In this document: positions 45,336 through 55,587 of the stretch, in pieces
Layout: the number at the start of each line of letters is the position of its first letter
Position numbering within the stretch: position 1 is the stretch's first letter
Origin: Saprospiraceae bacterium
GTDB lineage: Bacteria > Bacteroidota > Bacteroidia > Chitinophagales > Saprospiraceae
NCBI GenBank assembly: GCA_016710115.1
Contig: JADJLN010000007.1
Location: 1-64,000 of the forward strand
Direction: 5' to 3'
DNA length: 64,000 nucleotides
Notes under the pieces: model-generated
Told to the model about the DNA's origin: nothing
Databases searched by the model: none
The model's input: only the letters and a program-made list of their open reading frames with translations
Program-made: the position numbers and the translations under genes

Positions 45336-46136
45336 ATGCAAGAACAGCTTCAGATCAGAACACTGGCCGATTGGGCCGCTCTCGGTGAACGACCGGAATT
45401 CCTGTTTTGGGTCGGCTGTGCAGGCAGCTACGATGCCCGTGCGCAGAAGGTAACCATAGATTTCTGCAAAATCCTCCACCATGCCGGTGTCACCTTTGGT
45501 GTTCTGGGTAATGAAGAAGCGTGTACCGGTGATCCGGCTCGTCGTGCAGGCAACGAGTTTATCTTTCAGATGCTGGCCATCCAGAACATCCAGACATTGA
45601 ACGGATATGAAGTGTCAAAAATCGTTGCGACCTGTCCCCATTGTTTCAATACCCTGAAAAATGAATATCCGGAATTGGGGGGAACATATGAAGTGTGGCA
45701 TCACTCTCAACTTTTGAATTTTCTCCTGCAATCCGGGGCATTACAACTGGACAAAGAAAAAGATTCAAGCCCGGTCACCTACCATGATTCCTGTTATCTC
45801 GGCCGGATCAATAACGAGTTTGATGCACCCAGACAGATACTTGAACATCTACAGGCCAATATCGTTGATATGAAACGAACCCGGGCTAACGGGCTCTGTT
45901 GCGGGGCTGGCGGGGGACAAATGTGGAAAGAGGATGAACCCGGTGATAAACGGATCAATGTCGAACGGGCTGAAGAAGCCCTTGTTACCGGGGCCAGAAC
46001 GGTAGCCGTTAATTGCCCCTTCTGTCTGACAATGATGAGTGATGGGATCAAAGCCAAAGACCGGCAGGAGGATGTCATGGTCTACGATCTGGCCGAATTG
46101 ATCGTAAAAACAACAAGTGGTAACGATGCACCCTGA
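45336..46136 (+). CDS. CCG-domain (HdrB-like) iron-sulfur protein
   Basis: A 266-residue protein with two cysteine-rich CCG domains: CPHCFNTLKNEYP, then HDSCYLGR, GLCCGAGGGQMW and NCPFCLTMM. In heterodisulfide reductase and glycolate/lactate oxidases such domains bind non-cubane or [4Fe-4S] clusters. It should work with the membrane Fe-S protein just upstream. ATG 45336 is used; ATG 45285 would overlap the previous gene by 25 nt. It overlaps the next gene by 11 nt. Confidence 0.88.
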   Translation: MQEQLQIRTLADWAALGERPEFLFWVGCAGSYDARAQKVTIDFCKILHHAGVTFGVLGNEEACTGDPARRAGNEFIFQMLAIQNIQTLNGYEVSKIVATCPHCFNTLKNEYPELGGTYEVWHHSQLLNFLLQSGALQLDKEKDSSPVTYHDSCYLGRINNEFDAPRQILEHLQANIVDMKRTRANGLCCGAGGGQMWKEDEPGDKRINVERAEEALVTGARTVAVNCPFCLTMMSDGIKAKDRQEDVMVYDLAELIVKTTSGNDAP

Positions 46137-46629
46137 TACAACTGATTTTCAAGATTTTGACCCGACCAGCAGAATCTGGATCTTTCAATCTGTACAGCCA
46201 TTAACCGAAGAGGATAGTCGTATCATTCGGTTGACGTTCGACGCATTTGTATCCAACTGGACGGCACATCAACAGGCATTGAAAGCCTCCTTTTCCCTTC
46301 AGTTTGATCATTTCCTTATCGTGTCCGTTGATGCACAGGGCAACCTTGCTACAGGTTGCTCTCTGGATGCGCTTCATCAGCAAGTAGCAGCGACAGGAGT
46401 TCAAATTGGGAAAGACTTCTTTGACCGGCTTCATATTCCGATTATTGAAAATGACCAGATTACCTTTCTGACCAGAAAAGAGATCAAAACGGCTCTGGAA
46501 GAGGGTAGACTGAATTCTGATTCCCGTATGCTGGATCAGACTATCCAGCAAATCGGTGAATGGAGATCCAGATGGATGACAACGATTGGATCCTCCTGGG
46601 TCAGAACTGTCGTTCCTCAAATTCAATAA
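46126..46629 (+). CDS. conserved Bacteroidota protein (often labelled ABC-transporter ATPase)
   Basis: A 167-residue protein with no ATPase motif. IWIFQSVQPLTEEDSRIIR opens it, and FDHFLIVSVDAQGNLATGCSLDALHQ and DFFDRLHIPII form the core. The family label is misleading; the real function is unknown. It begins inside the end of the CCG protein gene, and the position next to these Fe-S proteins recurs in other Bacteroidota as far as I recall. The start is at ATG 46126. Confidence 0.75.
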   Translation: MHPDTTDFQDFDPTSRIWIFQSVQPLTEEDSRIIRLTFDAFVSNWTAHQQALKASFSLQFDHFLIVSVDAQGNLATGCSLDALHQQVAATGVQIGKDFFDRLHIPIIENDQITFLTRKEIKTALEEGRLNSDSRMLDQTIQQIGEWRSRWMTTIGSSWVRTVVPQIQ

Positions 46630-46748
46630 GGCAAATCGCCGTGGACCCATCCGGCGGCAATCGCGTTAATTTTTTGTCAAAGTCACTTCCCTGCTTTTCC
46701 CATTGCAGCCCTCTTGCGTTAATTTTCCGCATTCAATCCAATAGCCCT

Positions 46749-48266
46749 ATGAAAAAATATATTCTTGTCAGCGCAATTACAGCCTTGACAGTAACAGGAG
46801 CACTCCTGGCTTCAGCTTACTTCTTCGGTTGGACTTCCAACACCGTGAAAATTCAGCACGTCAACGACCTGCCTGTCAAAGGAGCGATGTACACGACCAA
46901 CAGTGAAGGTGAACTGATCCCGCTTGATTTTACCAAAACAGCCTCCCGGGTGATGGACGCAGTCGTCCACATCAAATCGACGCAAGCCATGGATCCGCGT
47001 TCCATGTCCCGGCAATCCAATCCAATGGATGATTTTTTTGGAGATGATCTGTTTGAGAAATTTTTCGGACCACAATACCGGTTTGAATCTCCCAACCAGC
47101 CACTTGAACCGGAAATGCGAGTCGGTTCAGGGTCAGGTGTCATCATCCAGTCCGATGGATATATCATCACCAATAACCATGTTATTGCAGATGCCACAGA
47201 TATTGAAGTCACGCTGCATGACAATCGCAGTTTTAAGGCAAAGTTGATCGGTTCCGATCCAACCACAGATCTTGCGCTGCTTCAGATTGAAGAATCGGGT
47301 TTGCCGTCTGTTTCCTTTGTCAATTCCGACCAGGTCCAGGTAGGCGAATGGGTCATGGCCGTCGGCAATCCGTTCAACCTGAATTCAACGGTTACGGCCG
47401 GTATTGTTTCAGCCAAGGGCCGCAACATCAACATTCTCAGAGACCAGTTTGCTGTGGAATCATTCATTCAAACGGATGCAGCCATCAACCCGGGGAATAG
47501 TGGAGGCGCCCTGGTTAACCTGGAGGGGAATCTCATCGGGATCAACACCGCCATTGCCAGTCCGACCGGTGCCTACTCGGGATACGGCTTTGCTATTCCA
47601 TCCAATATTGTGAGTAAGGTGATCGAAGATCTCCTGGAATTTGGTACAGTCCAACGAGGTTTCATTGGAGCCATGATCCGAAGTGTCGACAACAACCTGG
47701 CCACCGAAAAAGGGCTTCAACGAGTACAGGGTGTATATGTTGACAGTCTGGTTAGTGGTGGAGCGGCGGAAGCCGCCGGAATAAAACCCGGAGATATCAT
47801 TACTGCTATTGATGGCGCACTGGTCAACAATTCTTCCGCTCTACTGGAAACGATCGCCCGCCACCGTCCGGGTGATAAACTGAATGTTTCGATTGACCGG
47901 AACGGGACGACCAAAGTTTTCCCGGTTGTCCTGAACAATAAAAATGGAGATACAAAGCGGATCGTCAAGGAATCGCCAAGAAAAATTGAAGAACTGCTTG
48001 GCGCTGAGCTGGCAGCTGTTGCATCCAGCACAGCAAAGAAACTGGGCATTGATGGCGGTGTTCAGGTCAGGAAACTGCTGCCCGGGAAATTGCGAAAAGA
48101 AACCAATGTGCAGGAAGGATTTGTGATCCTTCGCATAAATGGAAGCGAAGTCAATGATCCAAAAGATGTTGAGGATCTTTTAGGCAATAGCCGGGGGGGA
48201 GTGATGCTGGAAGGTGTATATGAATCCAAACCCGGAGAAACCTACTATTACGCGTTCGGGATGTAA
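46749..48266 (+). CDS. DegP/HtrA serine protease with two PDZ domains
   Basis: A periplasmic protease and chaperone of 505 residues. A signal or anchor segment covers residues 4-27. The catalytic triad is His144 (IITNNHVIAD), Asp174 (PTTDLALLQ) and Ser251 (INPGNSGGALV). PDZ1 (about 300-390) contains VYVDSLVSGGAAEAAGIKPG, and a second, more divergent PDZ (about 410-505) ends the protein. Start ATG 46749 is preceded by an AT-rich stretch. A strong terminator lies 24 nt after the stop. Confidence 0.92.
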   Translation: MKKYILVSAITALTVTGALLASAYFFGWTSNTVKIQHVNDLPVKGAMYTTNSEGELIPLDFTKTASRVMDAVVHIKSTQAMDPRSMSRQSNPMDDFFGDDLFEKFFGPQYRFESPNQPLEPEMRVGSGSGVIIQSDGYIITNNHVIADATDIEVTLHDNRSFKAKLIGSDPTTDLALLQIEESGLPSVSFVNSDQVQVGEWVMAVGNPFNLNSTVTAGIVSAKGRNINILRDQFAVESFIQTDAAINPGNSGGALVNLEGNLIGINTAIASPTGAYSGYGFAIPSNIVSKVIEDLLEFGTVQRGFIGAMIRSVDNNLATEKGLQRVQGVYVDSLVSGGAAEAAGIKPGDIITAIDGALVNNSSALLETIARHRPGDKLNVSIDRNGTTKVFPVVLNNKNGDTKRIVKESPRKIEELLGAELAAVASSTAKKLGIDGGVQVRKLLPGKLRKETNVQEGFVILRINGSEVNDPKDVEDLLGNSRGGVMLEGVYESKPGETYYYAFGM

Positions 48267-48290
48267 TTCCGGATGGACAACTGATCAACC

Positions 48291-48324
48291 AGCCCCTCCA
48301 TGCCAGCCATGGAGGGGCTTTTTT
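48291..48324 (+). terminator. intrinsic terminator of the HtrA gene
   Basis: A 12-bp perfect stem AGCCCCTCCATG (48291-48302) / CATGGAGGGGCT (48308-48319), loop CCAGC, is followed by TTTTTT. Confidence 0.93.
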
Positions 48325-48328
48325 ATCG

Positions 48329-48859
48329 ATGAAGCAGATCTGTTTATCGAAATCTGATCAGACACCATACAAGAACCAGTATCTTTCCTCTATGCTCAGG
48401 CAGTTGAAAACATTCATCGGCGTTCAGGCTTTACACCTGGATGTACATATCGGGCTTCGTCCGGTGAAGGCGGGTTTTCTTCCTGTCTCTTTAAAATGCA
48501 CGACAACCGAAAAAAGGATCATTTCTGAACTGGTTCTGGTTCTGAAAGAGGAGTATTCGCGCGGTCGGTGGACAAGAAAACACAAAGAAACTCTTCACCT
48601 TGGAAATCGATCACTTCAGGGTTCCTGGACTGTCCATCCCGATCTCCCCGTTGTCATTGAAATCGACATTCCCTTCAAGTTGCCTTCAAGTCCCCTGGAG
48701 GAAATGAAAAAGCAGGTTCTGCTTCGTCCATTGGCGATCGGACTGGGATGGATTGAAAATACCCAATCGAGTTATTTCCTGGAGATCACCACCTCCATTC
48801 AGGGTGCTGCTCTCCCCATGGTCAAAAAAGTAGCCCTTCCCGGATTGGCAGGATTTTGA
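48329..48859 (+). CDS. hypothetical protein, beta-rich
   Basis: A 176-residue protein (156 from the inner Met at 48392). From LDVHIGLRPVKAGFLPVSLK onward it has evenly spaced beta-strands (IISELVLVLKEEY, VVIEIDIPFKLP), an arrangement like the arrestin/Spo0M fold, but I cannot assign it. No signal peptide. It starts just after the HtrA terminator and ends 6 nt before the MITE-like element. Confidence 0.55.
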   Translation: MKQICLSKSDQTPYKNQYLSSMLRQLKTFIGVQALHLDVHIGLRPVKAGFLPVSLKCTTTEKRIISELVLVLKEEYSRGRWTRKHKETLHLGNRSLQGSWTVHPDLPVVIEIDIPFKLPSSPLEEMKKQVLLRPLAIGLGWIENTQSSYFLEITTSIQGAALPMVKKVALPGLAGF

Positions 48860-48865
48860 ACTTTA

Positions 48866-49078
48866 GGGCACCTCTATTAACCTCCGAAATAGACCAAGAC
48901 TAAAGAAAACCAAGCGAGACCTGTCTGCCGACAGGCAGGCAAGGCATTTCGAAAGAGCATAGCCACAGCTAAGTGATTGAGAAATAACCCCGAGTACTCG
49001 GGGTATCGCGCAGGTTTTCTTTAGTAAAAAACCCTTCAGGATTTGGTTGGTCATTGAGTGGAGTTGATAGAGGTGCCC
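48866..49078. mobile_element. MITE-like element, 213 bp
   Basis: The two ends are inverted copies. GGGCACCTCTAT is identical at both ends, then a weaker match runs on to GACCAA, and an inner pair ACTAAAGAAAACC (48899-48911) / GGTTTTCTTTAGT (49013-49025) repeats further in. The element is bracketed by TTTA on both sides (48862-48865 and 49079-49082), a 4-bp target duplication. Inside are a palindrome CCCCGAGTACTCGGGG and a GACAGG-rich hairpin. There is no transposase gene. The right TTTA supplies part of the stop codon of the next gene. Confidence 0.8.
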
Positions 49079-49079
49079 T

Positions 49080-49943
49080 TTACTGGTTCTGGCGCTCGAA
49101 CTGCCGGATGATCTCTTCCGGATCCTTTCCCAGATTGTCCAGTAAAATGCGGGCATCCTTGGCAAAAACATCCTCTGGATAATCCTTTAGAAATCCTTGA
49201 TATGCAGCACGGGCAGCTTCCAGGTCTCGAAGTTCATTTTCAAGGGTAAATGCTTCCAGAAAACGGGCCTTGGGAGCGATCTCGCTTGTTTTGAAATGCT
49301 GGTAGATCCACTGATAAAGTTTGACCGCCACGGCTGGCATGCGCAAACTCGCAGCCAGCTTTGCAGCCTCATTCAAATAAACAGCTGATTGGAGGTCTCC
49401 CGGAAAAAGAATGGCGTAAGACTGACAGAATGCCAGATATTCTCTTCCCGCCTGCCTGGAAAATTCTCCCAATGAATCAACCACAATGCGATCACGTAGC
49501 ATGTGCTGGATACTGTCAGGTTCAGGAAGATCTCCAGGGCAACATGCAGCTGACGAGGCACCGCCTTCCGTCATCTGGCAGCAAATGAAATCAGCCACCA
49601 GCTCAAATTTCCATTGTACCCTGTATAGACTCGACAGACCTTCAAGGTTCTTCTTCCGATCAGGAGAGTCCGGATTGGCAAGCAACGCCTTATGAAACAG
49701 CCGCTCCCCATCGATCAATCTGGACAACGATACGGCCTTGGCCGCGAGAAGGCCAAACTCATGCCCACCATCCAATTCCGGATCATCCAGAATGGCCTGA
49801 TCAATCAGCACTTCCACTTCCTTTAACTGCTGGATGGTTTGAACACTGGCCAGATCAAATCGACCCGATTGGCCCGATTGATTATCGCAGCTACCCAACA
49901 ACAGCATCACAATGCTGAAGATCCATATGAACGCAACTCTCAT
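49080..49943 (-). CDS. TPR lipoprotein
   Basis: A lipobox LLLGSC near residue 15 predicts lipid anchoring (start at 49943). The rest is helical, with TPR-like pairs (LAAKAVSLSRLIDGERLFHKAL, then AAYQGFLKDYPEDVFAKDARILL, the second matching the TPR/BamD-type spacing) and six Cys. The function is probably scaffolding. It lies opposite the photolyase gene, and its stop codon TAA uses the TTTA duplicated by the adjoining mobile element. Confidence 0.77.
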   Translation of the reverse strand: MRVAFIWIFSIVMLLLGSCDNQSGQSGRFDLASVQTIQQLKEVEVLIDQAILDDPELDGGHEFGLLAAKAVSLSRLIDGERLFHKALLANPDSPDRKKNLEGLSSLYRVQWKFELVADFICCQMTEGGASSAACCPGDLPEPDSIQHMLRDRIVVDSLGEFSRQAGREYLAFCQSYAILFPGDLQSAVYLNEAAKLAASLRMPAVAVKLYQWIYQHFKTSEIAPKARFLEAFTLENELRDLEAARAAYQGFLKDYPEDVFAKDARILLDNLGKDPEEIIRQFERQNQ

Positions 49944-50031
49944 GATGCAGATTTTCACCCAAATGTAAACCGTTCTGTTCCTATGCCCGAGAACAACTGA
50001 ACATTTGTCCGTCATTCACCATTTTGCTTGG

Positions 50032-51372
50032 ATGACGAACACTGCTACACCCGTACTGTTCTGGTTCAGACGCGATTTGCGCATTGAGGATAATTGTGGC
50101 CTGTACCATGCACTTTCCAGTGGAAGCCCGGTTATAGCCTGCTTCATCTTTGATCGGAACATACTCGACAGGCTCTCTGACAGCAATGATGCACGGGTCA
50201 GCTTTATCCACCAATCAGTGACAACTCTCAAAGACGAGATCCGGAACAGGGGAGGGGAATTGATTGTGCGATATGGCTTGCCCGAAGTGGAGATTCCAAA
50301 AATTGTGATCCAGTACAAGTGCAACACTGTATTTGCCAATCATGATGATGAACCATATTCACGACAACGTGATGGATTTATCCGAAACTGGTGTACGGAG
50401 ACGAATACCGGCTTTAAAACCTTCAAGGATCATCTGATTTTTGAACGGAATGAAGTGCTGAAACCGGATGGCAGACCGTATACTGTATTTACACCCTATT
50501 CCAAATCCTGGAAGACCCACTTGATGTCCGGGGTAGCCCAAACCGGAGCTTTTCCTTCCAGCCTCAATTCCTTCCCCTCAGAAGAAATTTCAACCTGGAA
50601 AAAAACATCATTGTCACCAGTACCAACCCTGGAGGAAATGGGATTTACACAGGCAGATATTGAGATTTCCAATGAAACCTGTTCGGATTCCCTGCTGATC
50701 AACTATCATCAAACCAGGGATATTCCCTCTGTTGAGGGGACGAGCAGGCTGGGCATTCATTTGCGATTTGGTACGGCCAGTATTCGAAAAGTTGCTCAAC
50801 GCGCATACTTGACAAATGAAGTGTTCCTGAACGAATTGATCTGGAGGGATTTCTATGCAATGATCCTCTTCCATTTCCCTCACGTGGTAGAAGGGCCGTT
50901 CAGAAGGGCTTATGAACACATCAACTGGCGGAATGATGAAATCGAATTCGAACGGTGGTGTCAAGGACAAACAGGGTATCCATTTGTAGATGCCGGAATG
51001 CGCCAGTTGAGCCAAACCGGATGGATGCACAACCGAGTCCGCATGGTTACTGCCAGTTTTCTTTCCAAGCATCTTCTGATCGATTGGCGATGGGGTGAAG
51101 CCTGGTTTGCTCGTAAACTTCTGGATTTTGATTTGGCCAGCAACAACGGAGGGTGGCAATGGGCCGCAGGTTGTGGAACAGATGCAGCCCCTTATTTCAG
51201 AATTTTCAATCCGTCGGCACAACAACAACGTTTTGATCCGGATCTGACCTATATCAAAAAATGGATCAAGGAATACCATTCGCCTGAATATCCTCAGCCA
51301 ATCGTTGACCATGCATTCGCCAGAAAACGTTGCCTGGATGTGTATCAATCGGGTATCAACAGCCTGAAATAA
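50032..51372 (+). CDS. phrB: deoxyribodipyrimidine photolyase
   Basis: Light-driven repair of cyclobutane pyrimidine dimers. The antenna-chromophore domain starts VLFWFRRDLRIEDN. The FAD-binding half contains TSRLGIHLRFGTASIRKV, NELIWRDFYAMILFHFP, PFVDAGMRQLSQTGWMHNRVRM and the substrate-contact segment NNGGWQWAAGCGTDAAPYFRIF. About 446 residues, as for class I enzymes. The start at 50032 gives MTNTATPVLFWFRRD; an earlier ATG (50005) is possible. Confidence 0.94.
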   Translation: MTNTATPVLFWFRRDLRIEDNCGLYHALSSGSPVIACFIFDRNILDRLSDSNDARVSFIHQSVTTLKDEIRNRGGELIVRYGLPEVEIPKIVIQYKCNTVFANHDDEPYSRQRDGFIRNWCTETNTGFKTFKDHLIFERNEVLKPDGRPYTVFTPYSKSWKTHLMSGVAQTGAFPSSLNSFPSEEISTWKKTSLSPVPTLEEMGFTQADIEISNETCSDSLLINYHQTRDIPSVEGTSRLGIHLRFGTASIRKVAQRAYLTNEVFLNELIWRDFYAMILFHFPHVVEGPFRRAYEHINWRNDEIEFERWCQGQTGYPFVDAGMRQLSQTGWMHNRVRMVTASFLSKHLLIDWRWGEAWFARKLLDFDLASNNGGWQWAAGCGTDAAPYFRIFNPSAQQQRFDPDLTYIKKWIKEYHSPEYPQPIVDHAFARKRCLDVYQSGINSLK

Positions 51373-51414
51373 AACAAGGCCCTCATGGATTAACTCCGGA
51401 AGGCCCTGTTTTGG
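51371..51414 (+). terminator. intrinsic terminator of phrB
   Basis: AAAACAAGGCC (51371-51381) pairs with GGCCCTGTTTT (51402-51412) apart from one A/C mismatch, with an inner CTCATGGATTAACTCCGGAA loop; four T follow within the stem. Confidence 0.7.
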
Positions 51415-51692
51415 GAAATTGCGGTTTCTGGGATGGAAATCGGATTGGAATAAGAAAGGGGTTAAATCGTAACGCCCATGGGATCAATCCGAATGTCTCT
51501 CGACAGCTCTAAGGTATTAAAGGAGTTTTATATACAAAAGCACTTGAAGCATAATAAATTAAAGATGACAGAACTACACCATTCGTATTAAATTGAAATT
51601 CTGATGTTTGCATTTCATTCATTAAAGTAAAAAAGCGGATGAGATTTTTTTCAAATCTCATCCGCTTTACTTTAAACAGGTTCTATAAATGT
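51373..51692. other. intergenic, 320 bp
   Basis: Apart from the terminators at each end, the 210 bases between hold no reading frame of substance, no tRNA and no recognisable promoter or repeat. Base composition becomes AT-rich after 51510. Confidence 0.6.
51623..51674. terminator. bidirectional intrinsic terminator
   Basis: A perfect 16-bp stem AAAGCGGATGAGATTT (51632-51647) / AAATCTCATCCGCTTT (51653-51668) is flanked by TAAAGT/ACTTTA. It mainly ends transcription of the minus-strand SprB-like gene, which stops 19 nt away. Confidence 0.9.
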
Positions 51693-54600
51693 CTATCTGG
51701 TCTTTTGAAGGACCAAACTGTAAGGTCTTTTCTCTTCTTGAATCACCCAGACAAGAACTGGACCAGATGGCCAATCGTGACAATCTATCTGCACGGATTT
51801 CATATTTGCCTGCACAAATTCCTGGTGAAGCCTGCGACCCAGAGCATCGTAAAAATCCAGGCGAGTCTCCGTTGTCAGTGATTCCAGGATTCGGACAGTA
51901 ATTTGATTGGCTATCGGATTGGGGTACAGGATCACATTAAACATATCCTGCTCCTTAACGACAATCCGAATGGGAGGCGATATAGCCATGATGCCCTGTC
52001 CAGATATCATTTTGACACGATAGATATTTTCTCCCCATTCCGGTGTCTGGTCCTGATAGGTGTACCAGCTATCTTCACCGGGTTTTCCGGGGATGGTTGC
52101 CTGGTAAACAAACTCGATCCCATCAACGGATCGTTCAACCACATAAACATGGTTGTGAACGTAGTTCGGTGAATGCCAACGGAGGTCTACATCCATCAAC
52201 GCGTTAACCAATCCACCGAACTGGTCGATCACGTGTTTGCCACCGCATGCATCCACTTGCACCTGGATCGAAGTCATCACCTCACATCCGTCGACCATCA
52301 CGATGAGCGTGATGGTGTGGAGTCCAGGTGCATCCCAGCTGACATGATTGACGACCAATCCATTCGCTGTCTGTGGATGGCCATTCGGGCCGAAATCCCA
52401 GGTATAGATTGCATTCGGACCATTGTTGTCCGCCATATAGAAGTATTCTTCATCCACACATAATGGACCTGTAGGACCCGATATTTCAGCAACCGGATCA
52501 ATGACCGATTTGGTTACGATAGTCGATTCAGCCGGGTAGTCCCAACAGCCCTCCCGACGCGCACACCGAATATAGTAGGTAGTTACGCCGATTGGTCCGG
52601 GGTTGTAAGCAGGTGCATTGGAATTTGGAATGGGTTCCCAGTTTGGATTTCCAGGGAAATAGGGCAGATCTATTTCAGACCGCAACCACAGATACTCAGG
52701 TTCCCAACCCACCTGTGGGAAACACGAGGTTGATGATTTCATCCGGATCTTCCCAGGGCGCACATAATACTTCGTCATAACCGATTTCGCCACCGGTCAG
52801 GACATTGACACAACGATCATGTATTCCCGCATCAAACGTCAGGTCATCCATTGCACCAGGGAGGATCGTGAATTCGGCAACACAACCGGTTAACGGCTCG
52901 GGATCACTGTCCTCTGCATCATTCCCTCCTGCGTCCATCAGGGTAAACTGAAAAGCAGAAGTGTCTATCACAAAGCAGATAGAATACGTGCCGGGTTGTA
53001 CATCCGTAAAGAGATAATACCCCGTATTGAAACCGAATCCACTGGTATAGGTACTGTCGATTACCTCATCATCCGGTGTTCCATAATCGCCATCCGGCCC
53101 AAATTTCACCAGCTTGACCAGAATCCCGTTTTGCCCATATTCATTCGCATCCTGAATCCCATCCCGATCACTGTCCAGCCAGACAAAATCACCGATGGTG
53201 ATCTCACAATCACCGGTGCCATCCTGCAATGTGACTTGAGCGATTGACGAACACCCATTCGCATCAGTCACCGTAACCGTAAATAATCCGGCTCCGAGGA
53301 ACTGAGCAGTCATCTCCTGACTTGCACCCAGATCATTCCATTGATAGGAATAGGGCATAACACCGCCGGATGCATTGACTGTAGCTTCTCCATCTGTCCC
53401 GCCCTCACAGGTAGGATCTGAGCCGATGATCACCAGATCAAGCGGTGCAGGTTCATGGATTTCCTGCTGGAGAACCAGCGAGCAACCATGACTATCTGTA
53501 ATTGTCACCTGATAAACATCACCTGCCAACCCGCCAACATCCTGGGTGTCAGGTCCGTGAGCCCATAGATAGGAAAACGGGCCGGTACCTCCGGCTATCT
53601 GCAGGTTGATTTCACCATCAGCGGAACCAGCACAGGTCACATGCTTGGGAATTGTAGATCCAGTCAAAAGATTGGGTTCCGTCAGGTTGAACTGAGTTGA
53701 TTTAACACATCCAAGCTGATCTGTGGCCGTTACAGAATACGCTCCTGCACCCAGCCCGGATAACGAAGCGGTAGTTGCGCCCGTGTTCCATAAAAAAGTT
53801 ACTGCTGGAGTGCCACCCGATACCGACAGCACAATGGATCCAGTTTTGTTTCCATGACACAGAATATCTGTCTGAATTCCTTCCAGCAGCAGTTCGTCGG
53901 GTTGGTTAATGTGAAATTCTGATTCATGTGAAAAACCCTTTGCATCCACGACAATCAATGTGTATGTGCCGGCTGCAAGCGCGGTTTGATCCTCAGTATC
54001 AGGAGCATTTGTCCAGTCGAAAGAGAAGGGAGGAGTACCACCGCTTACGGTGACATCTATACTTCCTGTCGATTGTCCAAAACAATTCACCTGCTGGATA
54101 GAAGCACTGACTTCAGGTGAAGGGAGCAGAGCGATCACAACGGCTTCGGACACCAGGAAATCCGTACAGTTTTCTCTTCTGACAGTCCGGACAAACCGGT
54201 GGTTGTGGTCAAGATACCGGGATCATATCCGGATTGGTCAGCACCCGGGATGAGATCCCAAGTGCAGGATCGAACGGTGGCCCGACAGCACTGGAATACC
54301 AGTTATAGATTAATCCTCCTGATCCACCGGTAGCCGGACTGATTTCAACAAGGGGAGAGGGGTCAAATTCAACAGCACAAACCGACTGGTCAGAACCGAT
54401 CAAGCCAGGATCAGTTACATTCTCACAACACTTGACCTCCTTGGTGACATAGCCGGTTTCGCCAACATATTCAGTACAACCAGAACGACGTGAGCATCGA
54501 CGATACCACGTGGTCTGTGTGATCGGGCCGGGATCAAAATCGGGTGAATTCGAATTGGGTAATGGCAACCAGGAGGTTATCGGCAGAGCAGGATCGACTG

Positions 54601-54876
54601 TGGTAAACATCCACACATATTCCAGATCGCCTGATCCTCCCGAGGGAAGTATGACATTAACGATGACAGAAGGATCAAAAACCGGGTCAGGACATCCGGT
54701 TTCATCACCACTGATGCTTCCTCCATCCGTGACGTTGTCACAAAGTAGAAGGTCATTGACAATAACTGGTCTAATGCGTTCTGCGTGGATTGTACCAGAC
54801 AAAACGGAAGGAGGCAGAACAACATCACGAACAGAGGCCAAGGAAAAATCCTTGCCTGGCAGTAGTGGTTTCTCAT
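51693..54876 (-). CDS. large secreted SprB-repeat/SdrD-like T9SS protein, three frameshifts
   Basis: The signal peptide (MRNHYCQARIFPWPLFVML) begins at 54876. Two Cys-rich modules (WYRRCSRRSGCTEYVGE type) come next, then four or five SprB repeats (QVNCFGQSTGSIDVTVSGG, TDILCHGNKTGSIVLSVSGG and others). An SdrD-B-like domain (IGDFVWLDSDRDGIQDANE), a PKD-like domain and a C-terminal T9SS sorting domain (LYPNPIANQITVRILE) close it. Frame breaks occur near 54790, 54180 and 52705; repaired, the protein has about 1,060 residues. It is probably a cell-surface adhesin or gliding-related protein exported by type IX secretion. Confidence 0.85.
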
Positions 54877-54994
54877 AATTTGCGCTTGTAGAGTACCTTA
54901 TAAATATACCAATTCGCCCTTTCTTGTCAAAAGGCATAAATGGTTAAAGGGGTGCCTCGATGGCACCAGCCAAGTTAGGAATTACCCTGCAGAA

Positions 54995-55587
54995 TCAGAG
55001 TATCTGGGCCAACAATTCCTGGTGGATGGAAAGGACCTGAGGCAACAAAAGGTGCTCTCCATCATTCTTGATGATGTAGTCACAATATCTTCGCTTTTCG
55101 GATTCTTTCATCTGGTGATTGATCCGCGCCTCCACTTGTTCACGTGCGACAAGGTCTCTCTTCATGACTCGTTGAATTCGCAATTCTTCCGGGGCCGTCA
55201 CCAGAATCAATTCATCCAACAGACGAAATCCGCCTGATTCGATCAGGAGGGCAGCTTCTTCTATGGCATACAGCGTATCGGCAGGTAATTCCGCAAACCA
55301 ACGTTGAATAGATCCGTGAACTCGAGGATGGATAATCCCGTTGAGCCCGGACAGTTTTGTTTGCTTCCAAAAACCTGTGCAGCAATGAACGCTCGGTCAG
55401 GGATTCCGTCTCTGTAACTCCCCTTACCCAATAATGTCATGACGGCTTCCATGACAGTTGGATCGTCTTCCAACAGCTGTCTACTCACGCGGTCAGCATA
55501 AATCACAGGCACTCCCAATGCCTCGAATAGGGCACAAACCGTGGTTTTGCCGCTGCCAATATTGCCAGTAATGCCTAATTTAATCAT
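54995..55587 (-). CDS. coaE: dephospho-CoA kinase, frameshifted
   Basis: Last step of CoA synthesis. P-loop GITGNIGSGKTTVCALFEAL and VPVIYADRVSRQLLE are at the N-terminus. After QVFGSK the frame breaks near 55370 (one A lost in an A run). The continuation (LNGIIHPRVHGSIQRWF, EEAALLIESGGF, then ELILVTAPEELRIQRVMKRD) is in the next frame and stops at 54995. The repaired protein has about 197 residues. It overlaps the YigZ gene by 8 nt. Confidence 0.88.
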
